44,645 nucleotides of DNA, from positions 34,084-78,728 of the forward strand of contig NZ_BMQQ01000027.1 of the NCBI RefSeq assembly GCF_014648195.1, in the 5' to 3' direction. Within the stretch, counting starts at the first letter, position 1. The number at the start of each line of letters is the position of its first letter. This document shows, in pieces, positions 25,534 to 33,499 of the stretch. The translations under genes and the position numbers were made by a program. This stretch comes from Streptomyces purpureus. Its GTDB lineage: Bacteria > Actinomycetota > Actinomycetes > Streptomycetales > Streptomycetaceae. The notes under the pieces were generated by a model. That model was not told the origin of the DNA, did no database searches, and saw nothing but the letters and a program-made list of their open reading frames with translations.

Positions 25534-26379
25534 ATGTCGGTCGTCTCGTCGGTGCTCGTGCCGTACGCCGCCTACCTGCGGGTGTACGAGCCGCTCGCGG
25601 CCTTTCCGGAGCCGGAGCGCGGTCACTGGGCCCGCTACGCCCGGCGCCGGACGATCCCCACGGCCCAGGACGAACTTCGCCGGTCGCTCGCCGATTTGCT
25701 GCCCACGCCGCCGGTGGCCGTGCCGGTCCACGAGAGCGGTGACGCCTTCGTGGCGTATGTGGACGGGGTGGTGTGCGTCTGCCCCTGGCGGACCAGGCTG
25801 CGGGGGTGGCTGGCGCTGGAGGAGCTGGCGGGCCAGCTGCCGCCGCCGCTGCTGGACGCGGTGCTGCCGCCGGTGGTGCGGGGCCAGGCGGCGGCCGACT
25901 TCGAGCGCTGGCGCGAGGGCAACCCGGACGCCCGGCCGTGGATCAGGACGGCGGTGTGGCAGGTGCCGGTCCGGTGGTTCACGGTCTTCGCGGACGAGGA
26001 GCGGGAGTACGTGCCGGCGGCCGGGGCGGGGGCGCCGCCGCGGCTGCGCTACCGGACACCGATGGTCGAGGCGCGGCGCCGGCTGGCGCGGGCGCTGCGG
26101 ACCCTGCGGGAGGCGTCGGTGGAAGGTCCGTTGACCGAGGGGCTGGTGGAGGTGGGCCGGTGGCTGGAAGAGTTCCATCCGCGCTCGCTGGTCGAGCTGG
26201 ACTACGGCGGGCTTGTGCATACCCTCACGGATGAGCAGCTGGCGAAGGACCGGTCGGCGGCGGACGTGGCCGAGGGGATCGCGGCGCTGCGGGACGGTGA
26301 CGGGCCCGGCGCGCAGGCGGCGTACGAGCGCCTCACGGAGCGGTGGCGGGCGATCCGGCACCGTCAGTTCGCGAACTGA
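25534..26379 (+). CDS. Conserved Streptomyces protein of unknown function
   Basis: 281 aa, soluble, no signal or membrane segment. It starts VVSSVLVPYAAYLRVYEPLAAFPEPER and contains many aromatic and arginine residues (RPWIRTAVWQVPVRWFTVFADEEREYV); the C-terminal third is helical and charged (RSLVELDYGGLVHTLTDEQLAKDRSAADVAEGIAALRDGDGPGA). I recall a homologue next to bldC in other Streptomyces but know no function. ATG 25534 has GGAAGGA 8 nt upstream. Confidence 0.85.
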   Translation: MSVVSSVLVPYAAYLRVYEPLAAFPEPERGHWARYARRRTIPTAQDELRRSLADLLPTPPVAVPVHESGDAFVAYVDGVVCVCPWRTRLRGWLALEELAGQLPPPLLDAVLPPVVRGQAAADFERWREGNPDARPWIRTAVWQVPVRWFTVFADEEREYVPAAGAGAPPRLRYRTPMVEARRRLARALRTLREASVEGPLTEGLVEVGRWLEEFHPRSLVELDYGGLVHTLTDEQLAKDRSAADVAEGIAALRDGDGPGAQAAYERLTERWRAIRHRQFAN

Positions 26380-26473
26380 CGCCTCGTCGCCTTTCGGCTC
26401 GGGGCTTCGTTCGGGACGTAGGTCCCGATCCGGGCCTTTGGCTCAAGCGTGACGGACTGCACTAACTGTGCCC

Positions 26474-26504
26474 TTGCGCCCATCGCCCACCCTCGTGCCA
26501 AAAT
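26474..26504 (+). promoter_or_regulatory. Candidate promoter of the structured RNA upstream of bldC
   Basis: TTGCGC (26474-26479) and CAAAAT (26499-26504) are 19 nt apart. Transcription would begin about 26511, exactly where the predicted basal stem starts. The -10 box lacks the usual TA. Confidence 0.3.
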
Positions 26505-26510
26505 AGGACA

Positions 26511-26592
26511 AGGAGTCCGGGGAGGGTTCCTTCCGTCCTGCATTGGGACGGAATGCTCAGCATTGCACTCAATGGGGGGTCTGAGGACTCCT
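26511..26592 (+). ncRNA. Candidate structured RNA (three-way junction) upstream of bldC
   Basis: Basal stem P1: AGGAGTCC (26511-26518) pairs perfectly with GGACTCCT (26585-26592). P2: TTCCGTCC (26531-26538) pairs with GGACGGAA (26546-26553), loop 7 nt. P3: CATTG-CACT-CAATG (26561-26574), extended outward by TCAG (26557-26560) with CTGA (26581-26584) across a GGGGGT bulge. The helices nest without conflict, which is uncommon by chance in 82 nt. No known family is recognised; no T-tract terminator follows. Confidence 0.4.
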
Positions 26593-26753
26593 GATCGCTC
26601 TGTGACTGATCGTCACTGTGACGTGACTGTCCGCTATGGCATGGTCCATCGGCTTCCGCCGCTGATGAACACCTGAGAGGGCAATTCCATCGGTTTGGCC
26701 GACGTGGCTGGACAGATGGTGTAGTTGTAGTGCCGAGGACAAGCCGTTCGTCC

Positions 26754-26759
26754 TATAAC
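26754..26759 (+). promoter_or_regulatory. Likely -10 box of bldC
   Basis: TATAAC, about 99 nt before the start codon. No clear -35 hexamer at normal spacing. Confidence 0.45.
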
Positions 26760-26819
26760 CGACTCGGCTCGCGTCCGCCATTTCGGGCAACGCGGGTCAA
26801 GGTGCAGAATTTAGAGGAA

Positions 26820-26841
26820 AGAACCGAGAAGGTTCGGTTCT
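26820..26841 (+). promoter_or_regulatory. Hairpin in the bldC 5' untranslated region
   Basis: AGAACCG (26820-26826) pairs with CGGTTCT (26835-26841) around an 8-nt loop. It ends four bases before the GAGGAGG ribosome binding site, so it could influence access to it. Confidence 0.45.
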
Positions 26842-26857
26842 CCCGAGGAGGCCGCTC

Positions 26858-27064
26858 ATGACCGCTCGCACCCCTGATGCCGAGCCGCTGCTGACGCCCG
26901 CTGAGGTTGCCACGATGTTCCGCGTGGACCCGAAGACGGTGACCCGCTGGGCGAAGGCGGGCAAGCTCACGTCCATCCGCACGCTGGGTGGACACCGTCG
27001 GTACCGCGAGGCTGAGGTCCGCGCACTGCTGGCGGGTATCCCGCAGCAGCGCAGCGAGGCCTGA
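26858..27064 (+). CDS. bldC: Developmental transcriptional regulator BldC
   Basis: 68 aa, a small MerR-like winged helix-turn-helix without effector domain. The key block LLTPAEVATMFRVDPKTVTRWAKAGKLTSIRTLGGHRRYREAEVRALLAG is complete and the length is exact for BldC. It controls the switch from vegetative growth to aerial development and binds DNA as head-to-tail oligomers on direct repeats (known for Streptomyces BldC). ATG 26858 has GAGGAGG 8 nt upstream. Monocistronic, with a strong terminator downstream and an unusually long, structured region upstream. Confidence 0.97.
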   Translation: MTARTPDAEPLLTPAEVATMFRVDPKTVTRWAKAGKLTSIRTLGGHRRYREAEVRALLAGIPQQRSEA

Positions 27065-27159
27065 ACACCCCGTTAGACCGGGCGTAACGGGTCCCCCAAC
27101 CCGACCGCCCGCCCTATAGCTCCATCGACGGTTGCCTGCCCCAACAGGTCTTCGTCATC

Positions 27160-27199
27160 GATCGCGCTGGACTCCGCCGGGTCCAGCGCGATCTTTTTT
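27160..27199 (+). terminator. Rho-independent terminator after bldC
   Basis: Perfect 13-bp arms (27160-27172 and 27181-27193), 8-nt loop, then six T. A textbook intrinsic terminator with a T tract is uncommon at this G+C content. Confidence 0.92.
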
Positions 27200-27227
27200 G
27201 TGCCCGCCAGGAGGCCGCCCCAGAGAC

Positions 27228-27239
27228 GTGCAATTGCAC
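27228..27239. promoter_or_regulatory. 12-bp perfect palindrome
   Basis: GTGCAATTGCAC, directly followed by an AT-rich stretch. It could be an operator, but no downstream gene on either strand is obviously controlled by it. Confidence 0.3.
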
Positions 27240-27376
27240 ATATTAAATGGGGCTCATGTAGGGAGGGTGTAAGCGGACACCTTTCCGAAACTCGTGCGGT
27301 GACTCCCGTCACACCGTCAAACTCTTGCCTTGGCTGGAGCCTGCCACTTAAGGAAGTTGGCGCAACCGGCCGTTGG

Positions 27377-27583
27377 TCATGGGCCGGTTGGACTTTCGTC
27401 CCCGGCGTCCGGCGGCGGCGCCACGGCGTCGTCGGTCTCGTCGGCGGGTAACTCCATGGCGAGCCTCAGGAGGCGGTGGCAGATGGGGCAGAGCCGGGTG
27501 GCATGGCCGTAGCGGGACGCGGCCGCCAGATGGGCGCGCAGCAGCGCGCGCGTCTCGTGCCTCGCAGTGGATGCCGCCGCCAT
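27377..27583 (-). CDS. Small CPxC protein, DUF6274-like
   Basis: 68 aa. The N-terminal half is helical and His/Arg/Ala-rich (ARHETRALLRAHLAAASRYGHATR), with one CPIC motif followed by HRLLRLAME; the C-terminus is acidic and disordered. This looks like the Streptomyces family DUF6274, function unknown. The CxxC plus His could bind a metal or be redox-active. ATG 27583 has GGAGG 8 nt upstream. It lies downstream of the partial tRNA-Asp duplicate. Confidence 0.75.
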   Translation of the reverse strand: MAAASTARHETRALLRAHLAAASRYGHATRLCPICHRLLRLAMELPADETDDAVAPPPDAGDESPTGP

Positions 27584-27701
27584 GCGCGCACCTCCGGTGT
27601 GGGACCCCGCTTCCCTGATGTCTGGGGTACCGGCGGCAGATGACCCCGTCAAGGGACGGAACAAGAAGAAGGCCCGCACATGCGGTGCGGACTCTCGCAC
27701 T

Positions 27702-27721
27702 TGCGGTCCTGACGGGATTTG
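27702..27721 (-). repeat. Partial duplicate of the tRNA-Asp 3' end
   Basis: Twenty bases identical to 27816-27835, which is the 3' end of tRNA-Asp including the T-arm. Weaker similarity extends 14 bases further into the flank (CTCTCG and CGG words). The rest of the tRNA is absent. Confidence 0.75.
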
Positions 27722-27780
27722 CTGTGTCGATTCGCGGCTCCGCCGCGGGGCGCGGCCTCCGGGCGGTGCTGTCACACGCC

Positions 27781-27810
27781 GAGAGCCCGCACCAATCGGT
27801 ACGGGCTCTC
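27781..27810. terminator. Hairpin after tRNA-Asp
   Basis: GAGAGCCCG (27781-27789) pairs with CGGGCTCTC (27802-27810), 12-nt loop, 7 nt downstream of the tRNA 3' end. Confidence 0.65.
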
Positions 27811-27817
27811 GTATCTG

Positions 27818-27892
27818 CGGTCCTGACGGGATTTGAACCCGCGGCCTCCACCTTGACAGGGTGGCGAGCACTCCAAACTGCTCCACAGGACC
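27818..27892 (-). tRNA. tRNA-Asp (anticodon GTC), copy 1
   Basis: 75 nt: acceptor GGTCCTG/CAGGACC, anticodon loop CTGTCAA, T-loop GTTCAAATC, discriminator G, no encoded CCA. Identical to the copy at 34466-34540. Confidence 0.97.
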
Positions 27893-27972
27893 AGGTTTCG
27901 CAGCCGGATTCGTGCTTGGCTGCGAGAGAGACTGTACAGCAGGTCAGGGGGTGTGGTCGAACCCGATCGTGG

Positions 27973-30900
27973 TCAGGAGCCGACGACCGCGTCGATGGCC
28001 TTCACGATCCGCTTGTCCGAGACCGGATAGGCCGTGCCCAGCGCGTGGGCGAAGTAGCTGACCCTCAGCTCCTCGATCATCCAGCGGATGTCGAGGACCT
28101 CGCGCGGCACCGGCCGTCCCTGGGGCAGCTGCTCCAGGAGCCAGGCGTACTCGTCCTGCATCTCGTGGACCTTCTCCATGCGCGTGGTGTCGCGCTGGGC
28201 CCCCGTCGGCATCTGCTGCAGGCGGCGGTCCACGGCCACGAGGTAGCGCATCAGGTCCGGCAGCCGGCGCAGGCCGGTCTTGGTGACGAAGCCCGCCGGC
28301 ATGAGCCACGCCAGCTGGTCGCGGACGTCCTGGACGTTGTTGAGGAGCACCAGGCTGTTGGTGGCCTTCAGGCGGCGCTCACAGGCCTGCCAGGCCGCCA
28401 GGATCTGCTGGACCTGCCCCACGGTCCGTACGGTCGTGTCGACGAGGTCGGCGCGGACCTTGTCGAAGAGCTTGCGGAACGATTCCTCGTCCCACGCGGG
28501 CCCGCCGTGGTCGGCGATCAGCTTGTCCGCCGCGGCGGTCGCGCAGTCGTCGAAGAGGGCCTGCACCGAGCCGTGCGGGTTGCGGGAGAGGGCGAGCTTC
28601 TGCTGGTTGCCGAGCTTGTCCGCGGCGAACTTCGCGGGGTTCACCGGGATGTTCAGCATGATCAGCTTCCGGGTGCCCTGCCACATCGCCTGGGCCTGCT
28701 CGGCCTCGGTGTCGAAGAGGCGTACGGCCACGGTCTCGCCGGCGTCCACGAGGGCGGGGTAGGCCTTCACGGGCTGGCCGGCCCGCCGGGTCTCGAAGAC
28801 CTTCGTCAGCGTGCCGATCGTCCAGTCCGTGAGGCCTGTGCGCTCGATGGACTCGCCCGAGGGCCCCGCGGTCGCCGCGGCGGCCTTGGAGAGGGCCTGG
28901 CGGGCCTTGGGGCGCAGCTGGAGCTTGAGCGCCTCCAGGTCCTTGTTCTCGGCGAGCTTGCGGCGCCGCTCGTCGACGATCCGGAAGGTGATCTTCAGGT
29001 GGTCGGGGACGCGGCTCAGGTCGAAGTCGTCCGCCTCGACGGGCACGCCGACCATCCGCTTCAGCTCGCGCGCCAGCGTGACCGTCAGCGGCTCCTGGAG
29101 GGGGACCGCCCGCTCCAGGAAGCGGGTCGCGTAGTTCGGCGCGGGGACGTAGTGCCGGCGGATCGGCTTGGGCAGCGACCGGATGAGCTCGGTGACGACC
29201 TCCTCCCGCAGGCCCGGGATCTGCCAGTCGAAGCCTTCGTCCGTGACCTGGTTGAGGACCTGGAGCGGGACGTGGACGGTGACGCCGTCCGCGTCCGCGC
29301 CCGGCTCGAACTGGTACGTCACCTTGAACTTGAGCTGCCCCTGCCGCCAGGAGTCGGGGTAGTCGTCCTTGGTGACCCCGGCCGCCTTCTCGGTGAGCAG
29401 CATCTCCCGCTCGAAGTCGAGGAGTTCGGGCTCCTCGCGCTTCTTGTGCTTCCACCAGGAGTCGAAGTGCGCCCCGGAGACGACGTGGTCGGGGATGCGC
29501 TGGTCGTAGAAGTCGAAGAGGGTCTCGTCGTCGACGACGATGTCCCGCCGCCGGGCCCGGTGCTCGAGCTCCTCGACCTCGGTCAGCAGCTTGCGGTTGT
29601 CGGCGTAGAACTTGTGGTGGGTGCGCCAGTCGCCCTCGACCAGGGCGTTGCGGATGAACAGCTCGCGGGAGACCTCGGGGTCGATCCGGCCGTAGTTGAT
29701 CTTCCGCTGGGCGACGATCGGGACGCCGTAGAGCGTGACCCGCTCGTAGGCCATCACGGCCGCCTGGTCCTTCTCCCAGTGCGGCTCGCTGTACGTGCGC
29801 TTGAGCAGGTGCTGCGCGAGCGGCTCGACCCACTCGGGCTCGATCTTGGCGTTGACCCGGGCCCACAGGCGGGAGGTCTCCACCAGCTCGGCCGACATCA
29901 GGAACTTCGGCTGCTTCTTGAAGAGCGCGGAGCCCGGGAAGATCGCGAACTTGGCGCTGCGGGCACCGAGGTACTCGTTCTTGTCGGTGTCCTTGAGGCC
30001 GATGTGCGAGAGGAGACCGGCGAGCAGCGACACATGGACGTGCTGCTCGGGCGCGTCCTCTTCGTTGAGGTGTATCCCCATCGACTTCGCGACCGTACGC
30101 AGCTGCGAATAGATGTCCTGCCACTCACGGATCCGCAGGAAGTTCAGGTACTCCTGCTTGCACATGCGGCGGAAGGACGACGAGCCGCGCTCCTTCTGCT
30201 GCTCGCGCACGTACCGCCACAGGTTCAGGTACGCGAGGAAGTCGGAGGTCTCGTCCTTGAAGCGGGCGTGCTGCTGGTCGGCCTGGGTCTGCTTGTCGGC
30301 GGGCCGCTCGCGCGGGTCCTGGATGGAGAGCGCGGCCGCGATCACCATCACTTCCCGTACACAGCCGTTCTTGTCGGCTTCCAGGACCATCCGGGCCAGC
30401 CGCGGGTCGACCGGCAGCTGGGCCAGCTTGCGGCCGGTCTGGGTGAGCCGCTTCTTCGGATCCTTCTGCATGGGGTCGAGCGCGCCGAGCTCCTGGAGCA
30501 GCTGCACGCCGTCGCGGATGTTGCGGTGGTCCGGCGGGTCGATGAAGGGGAACTTCTCGATGTCGCCGAGGCCGGCGGCGGTCATCTGGAGGATGACGGA
30601 GGCCAGGTTCGTCCGCAGGATCTCGGCGTCGGTGAACTCCGGGCGGGCGTTGAAGTCGTCCTCGTCGTACAGCCGGATGCAGATGCCGTCCGACGTACGG
30701 CCGCAGCGGCCCTTGCGCTGGTTGGCGCTGGCCTGGCTGATCCGCTCGATCGGGAGGCGCTGGACCTTGGTGCGGTGGCTGTAGCGGGAGATACGGGCGG
30801 TGCCGGGGTCGATCACGTACTTGATGCCCGGGACCGTCAGCGAGGTCTCGGCGACGTTCGTGGCGAGGACGATCCGGCGGCCGGTGTGGGCCTGGAAGAC

Positions 30901-31896
30901 GCGGTGCTGCTCGGCGTGCGAGAGGCGGGCGTAGAGCGGGAGGACCTCGGTGTTGCGGAGCTTCTTCTTGAGCAGCGCGTCGGCGGTGTCGCGGATCTCG
31001 CGCTCGCCGGAGAGGAAGACCAGGATGTCGCCGGCGCCCTCGCCCTGGAGCTCGTCGACGGCGTCGCAGATCGCGGTGATCTGGTCGCGGTCGGATTCCT
31101 CGGAGTCCTCTTCGAGGAGGGGGCGGTAGCGCACCTCGACGGGGTACGTACGGCCGCTGACCTCGACGATCGGGGCGTCACCGAAGTGGCGGGAGAAGCG
31201 CTCCGGGTCGATCGTCGCGGAGGTGATCACGACCTTGAGGTCGGGGCGCTTGGGGAGCAGCTGGGCGAGATAGCCGAGCAGGAAGTCGATGTTGAGGGAC
31301 CGCTCGTGGGCCTCGTCGATGATGATCGTGTCGTAGGCGCGCAGCTCGCGGTCCGTCTGGATCTCGGCGAGCAGGATGCCGTCGGTCATCAGCTTGACGA
31401 AGGTCGCGTCCGGGTCGACCTGGTCGGTGAAGCGGACCTTCCAGCCGACCGCCTCGCCGAGGGGGGTCTTCAGCTCGTCCGCTACGCGCTCGGCGACCGT
31501 GCGGGCGGCGATCCGGCGGGGCTGGGTGTGCCCGATCATGCCCCGGACGCCGCGCCCGAGCTCCATACAGATCTTGGGGATCTGGGTCGTCTTTCCGGAG
31601 CCGGTCTCACCGGCGACGATCACGACCTGATGGTCCCGTATCGCCTCCAGGATCGTGTCCTTCTTCTGGCTGACCGGGAGCTGCTCGGGGTACGACACCG
31701 GCGGCACCCGTCCGGCGCGCAGCGCGACCCGCTCCTTGGCCTTGCCGGCCTCGGCGGCGATCTCGTCCAGGACGGCGTCCCGGGCCTCGGGCTTACGGAT
31801 GCGGCGGGCGCCTTCGAGACGGCGGCCGAGCCGGTGTGCGTCCCGCAGCGAGACCTCGGCCAGCAGCGTCTGGAGAGCGGCGAAGGAAGTAGACAT
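27973..31896 (-). CDS. hrpA: ATP-dependent RNA helicase HrpA
   Basis: 1307 aa, the usual size of bacterial HrpA. DEAH-box helicase: Walker A VAGETGSGKTTQIP near residue 95, motif Ia TQPRRIAARTVAERV, DEAH in IIIDEAHERSLN, SAT in VITSATIDPERF, and motif VI QRKGRCGR. Helicase-associated domain and OB-fold follow, then the long DUF3418 C-terminal region (about residues 660-1300). HrpA acts in mRNA processing and in rescuing stalled or collided ribosomes in other bacteria. ATG 31896 starts a conserved N-terminus (ALQTLLAEVSLRDAHRLGRRLEGARRI). Monocistronic, 80 nt from tRNA-Asp. Confidence 0.97.
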   Translation of the reverse strand: MSTSFAALQTLLAEVSLRDAHRLGRRLEGARRIRKPEARDAVLDEIAAEAGKAKERVALRAGRVPPVSYPEQLPVSQKKDTILEAIRDHQVVIVAGETGSGKTTQIPKICMELGRGVRGMIGHTQPRRIAARTVAERVADELKTPLGEAVGWKVRFTDQVDPDATFVKLMTDGILLAEIQTDRELRAYDTIIIDEAHERSLNIDFLLGYLAQLLPKRPDLKVVITSATIDPERFSRHFGDAPIVEVSGRTYPVEVRYRPLLEEDSEESDRDQITAICDAVDELQGEGAGDILVFLSGEREIRDTADALLKKKLRNTEVLPLYARLSHAEQHRVFQAHTGRRIVLATNVAETSLTVPGIKYVIDPGTARISRYSHRTKVQRLPIERISQASANQRKGRCGRTSDGICIRLYDEDDFNARPEFTDAEILRTNLASVILQMTAAGLGDIEKFPFIDPPDHRNIRDGVQLLQELGALDPMQKDPKKRLTQTGRKLAQLPVDPRLARMVLEADKNGCVREVMVIAAALSIQDPRERPADKQTQADQQHARFKDETSDFLAYLNLWRYVREQQKERGSSSFRRMCKQEYLNFLRIREWQDIYSQLRTVAKSMGIHLNEEDAPEQHVHVSLLAGLLSHIGLKDTDKNEYLGARSAKFAIFPGSALFKKQPKFLMSAELVETSRLWARVNAKIEPEWVEPLAQHLLKRTYSEPHWEKDQAAVMAYERVTLYGVPIVAQRKINYGRIDPEVSRELFIRNALVEGDWRTHHKFYADNRKLLTEVEELEHRARRRDIVVDDETLFDFYDQRIPDHVVSGAHFDSWWKHKKREEPELLDFEREMLLTEKAAGVTKDDYPDSWRQGQLKFKVTYQFEPGADADGVTVHVPLQVLNQVTDEGFDWQIPGLREEVVTELIRSLPKPIRRHYVPAPNYATRFLERAVPLQEPLTVTLARELKRMVGVPVEADDFDLSRVPDHLKITFRIVDERRRKLAENKDLEALKLQLRPKARQALSKAAAATAGPSGESIERTGLTDWTIGTLTKVFETRRAGQPVKAYPALVDAGETVAVRLFDTEAEQAQAMWQGTRKLIMLNIPVNPAKFAADKLGNQQKLALSRNPHGSVQALFDDCATAAADKLIADHGGPAWDEESFRKLFDKVRADLVDTTVRTVGQVQQILAAWQACERRLKATNSLVLLNNVQDVRDQLAWLMPAGFVTKTGLRRLPDLMRYLVAVDRRLQQMPTGAQRDTTRMEKVHEMQDEYAWLLEQLPQGRPVPREVLDIRWMIEELRVSYFAHALGTAYPVSDKRIVKAIDAVVGS

Positions 31897-32120
31897 ACGG
31901 AGACCAGGGTCTCACCCGCGCCACGAGGGTGGCGAACCCATTTCCGTCACTCGGCCGGGGGGCTTGCGGGGGCGGGCCGGTCGCCGGGCAGCCGTGGGCC
32001 GGGGCGGCCGTGCGGGGCGCGCCGCGCCGCCGCGCGCCGGGGGTTGGCCGGTGCCCGGCAGGAGCCGCGGGCCTGTGGCGGCCCGACGGCGGCTGTGCTG
32101 GGCGCGGCACCGCTTTGCGC

Positions 32121-32173
32121 GCCCCCGAACGCGCGACCCCCGTCGATGACCGGGCGGTCGCGCGTTCGGGGGC
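32121..32173. repeat. 18-bp inverted repeat in a divergent promoter region
   Basis: Arms 32121-32138 and 32156-32173 are perfectly complementary, with a 17-nt loop. It looks like a terminator stem without T tract, but no gene ends here, since both neighbours are transcribed away from it. Confidence 0.8.
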
Positions 32174-32227
32174 GTGAACCCCCTGGGCTTGGTGTCCGGC
32201 CGACGTGGGCCCCTGGACGGGGGCCCG

Positions 32228-32233
32228 TACCAT
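32228..32233 (+). promoter_or_regulatory. -10 box for a leaderless start at 32241
   Basis: TACCAT lies 7 nt before ATG 32241; no ribosome binding site. Confidence 0.5.
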
Positions 32234-32240
32234 TTCGGGC

Positions 32241-32609
32241 ATGACTCGCCCCTCCAGCTCCCCGCGCCGCTTCGCGGCCATGGCGCTGGTGGTGCTCGGG
32301 GCGCTTCTGGGGCTGATGGTCTGCTCGGGGGTGTCGGCGGCCGAGACCAGGCCCGCCCCTCCCGTGACCGTCGTCGACCACCACCAGGCGCCCGGCTGCG
32401 GCAAGAGCGCTCCCGACGGCGGCGGCGCGAGGCCCGCCACTCCGCCGCGCGCCGGTTCCTCGGCCGAGTTGCTGCCCGCGCTCCACGACACGCGCGGAGC
32501 GGCCGGTGCCTGGGGCGCCGACGCGCCCATACGGAGCCTGCTCCCCGGCCATGAGTCGCCGGAGCTCGTCCCGCCCTCTCCCGTGGACCTCTCGATCCTG
32601 CGCGTATAG
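32241..32609 (+). CDS. Small secreted or membrane-anchored protein, unknown
   Basis: 122 aa. Basic N-terminus, one hydrophobic segment (AAMALVVLGALLGLMVCSGVSAA, residues about 12-34) and a likely cleavage after VSAAE; the rest is Pro/Ala/His-rich with VVDHHQAPGCGK and ends PVDLSILRV. It resembles small Streptomyces DUF6153-like proteins in layout, but I cannot confirm that. It precedes a DsbA-like and a CcdA-like gene, so a link to extracytoplasmic thiol chemistry is possible. ATG 32241 is chosen over the upstream GTG because of the -10 box. Confidence 0.65.
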   Translation: MTRPSSSPRRFAAMALVVLGALLGLMVCSGVSAAETRPAPPVTVVDHHQAPGCGKSAPDGGGARPATPPRAGSSAELLPALHDTRGAAGAWGADAPIRSLLPGHESPELVPPSPVDLSILRV

Positions 32610-32689
32610 CCCGGCCACGACGGGACCCGTCCCGCCTCCGTCATCCCTTTTGTCTCTTTTCGTACCCGCATGCGCTCAGGAGTTCCCTC

Positions 32690-33499
32690 ATGTCCACGTC
32701 CAGGTCCACGTTCAAGCCGCTCGCGCTCGGTGCCGGGGTCGCCGTGGCCGCCGTCCTGCTCGGCGTCGTCTCGTACACCGCGACTCGGCCCGACCAGGGC
32801 GGCGAGGCCGGGTCCGGCTCGGGTCCGGCCGCCGTGAGCTCGGCCGGGCCGCGCGCGGGGGTCTACCCGGAGCTGGAGAAGTACGCCCGCCGTGACGCCA
32901 AGGACCCGCTCGCCGTGGGCCGCGCGGACGCGCCGGTCGTGCTGATCGAGTACGCCGACTTCAAGTGCGGGTACTGCGGGAAGTTCGCCCGCGACACCGA
33001 GCCCGCGCTGATCGAGAAGTACGTCGGCGACGGCACCCTGCGCATCGAGTGGCGGAACTTCCCGATCTTCGGCGAGGAGTCGGAGGCGGCCGCGCGGGCC
33101 TCGTGGGCGGCCGGGCAGCAGGGGCGGTTCTGGCAGTTCCACAAGGCCGCCTACGCCGAGGGCGCCAAGGAGAAGGGCTTCGGCAAGGACCGGCTCAAGG
33201 CGCTGGCCCAGGAGGCCGGGGTGCCGGACGTGGAGCGCTTCCTGCGGGACACCGACGGCGCAGCGGCGCGGGCGGCGGTGAGCAAGGACCGGGAGCAGGC
33301 GTACTCGCTGGGCGCGACCTCGACCCCGTCCTTCCTGGTCAACGGCCGCCCGATCGCCGGCGCCCAGCCCATGGAGGCCTTCACGCAGGCCATCGAGGCG
33401 GCCAAGGCGGACGCGGCGAAGAAGCCGGGCGGGAAGACGGGCGGCTCGGCGGCCCCGTCCTCCGGCGCCTCCGCCTCCCCCGAGGCGGCCGGCCGGTGA
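32690..33499 (+). CDS. DsbA-like thiol-disulfide oxidoreductase
   Basis: 269 aa. Residues 9-28 form a signal anchor. A disordered Gly/Ser linker leads to a DsbA-type thioredoxin domain: active site C93-G-Y-C96 (YADFKCGYCGKFA), an inserted helical part, and the cis-proline loop in GATSTPSFLVNGRPIAGAQP. The C-terminal 30 residues are Ala/Ser/Pro-rich. Predicted to act outside the membrane as a disulfide oxidant or isomerase. ATG 32690 has AGGAG 8 nt upstream. Its stop overlaps the CcdA-like start (GTGA), so electron transfer between the two products is likely. Confidence 0.93.
   Translation: MSTSRSTFKPLALGAGVAVAAVLLGVVSYTATRPDQGGEAGSGSGPAAVSSAGPRAGVYPELEKYARRDAKDPLAVGRADAPVVLIEYADFKCGYCGKFARDTEPALIEKYVGDGTLRIEWRNFPIFGEESEAAARASWAAGQQGRFWQFHKAAYAEGAKEKGFGKDRLKALAQEAGVPDVERFLRDTDGAAARAAVSKDREQAYSLGATSTPSFLVNGRPIAGAQPMEAFTQAIEAAKADAAKKPGGKTGGSAAPSSGASASPEAAGR

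Larger units (their letters stand above)
26380..26857 (+). other. Long region upstream of bldC
   Basis: 478 nt with no credible ORF. It contains a candidate structured RNA (26511-26592), a dyad GTGAC-TGATC-GTCAC with further GTGAC words (26602-26625), a TATAAC -10 box (26754-26759) and a hairpin close to the start codon (26820-26841). Confidence 0.7.
27065..27376. other. Intergenic region after bldC
   Basis: 312 nt holding the bldC terminator, the palindrome GTGCAATTGCAC (27228-27239) followed by AT-rich ATATTAAAT, and no credible gene. Start-like codons there run straight into stops. Confidence 0.55.
31897..32240. other. Divergent intergenic region between hrpA and a small secreted protein gene
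   Basis: 344 nt without a credible gene; frames on both strands are low-complexity. It holds an 18-bp-arm inverted repeat (32121-32173) and the -10 box for the gene at 32241. Confidence 0.6.

Noticed and set aside
26601..26625. CRP-type binding site (TGTGA and TCAC words) upstream of bldC
   Set aside because: Half-site spacing is 7 nt instead of 6, so I describe it only as a dyad within the intergenic region.
27200..27451. Small plus-strand gene after bldC
   Set aside because: No ribosome binding site leads to a usable start, and its end overlaps the better supported CPxC gene.
31929..32177. 82-codon plus-strand frame upstream of the small secreted protein
   Set aside because: Low-complexity Gly/Ala/Arg translation running through the 18-bp inverted repeat; no start signal.
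27640..32244. 1534-codon open frame on the plus strand opposite hrpA
   Set aside because: The translation is Val/Leu/Asp/Gly-rich mirror sequence of HrpA and contains no domain; HrpA motifs are complete on the minus strand.
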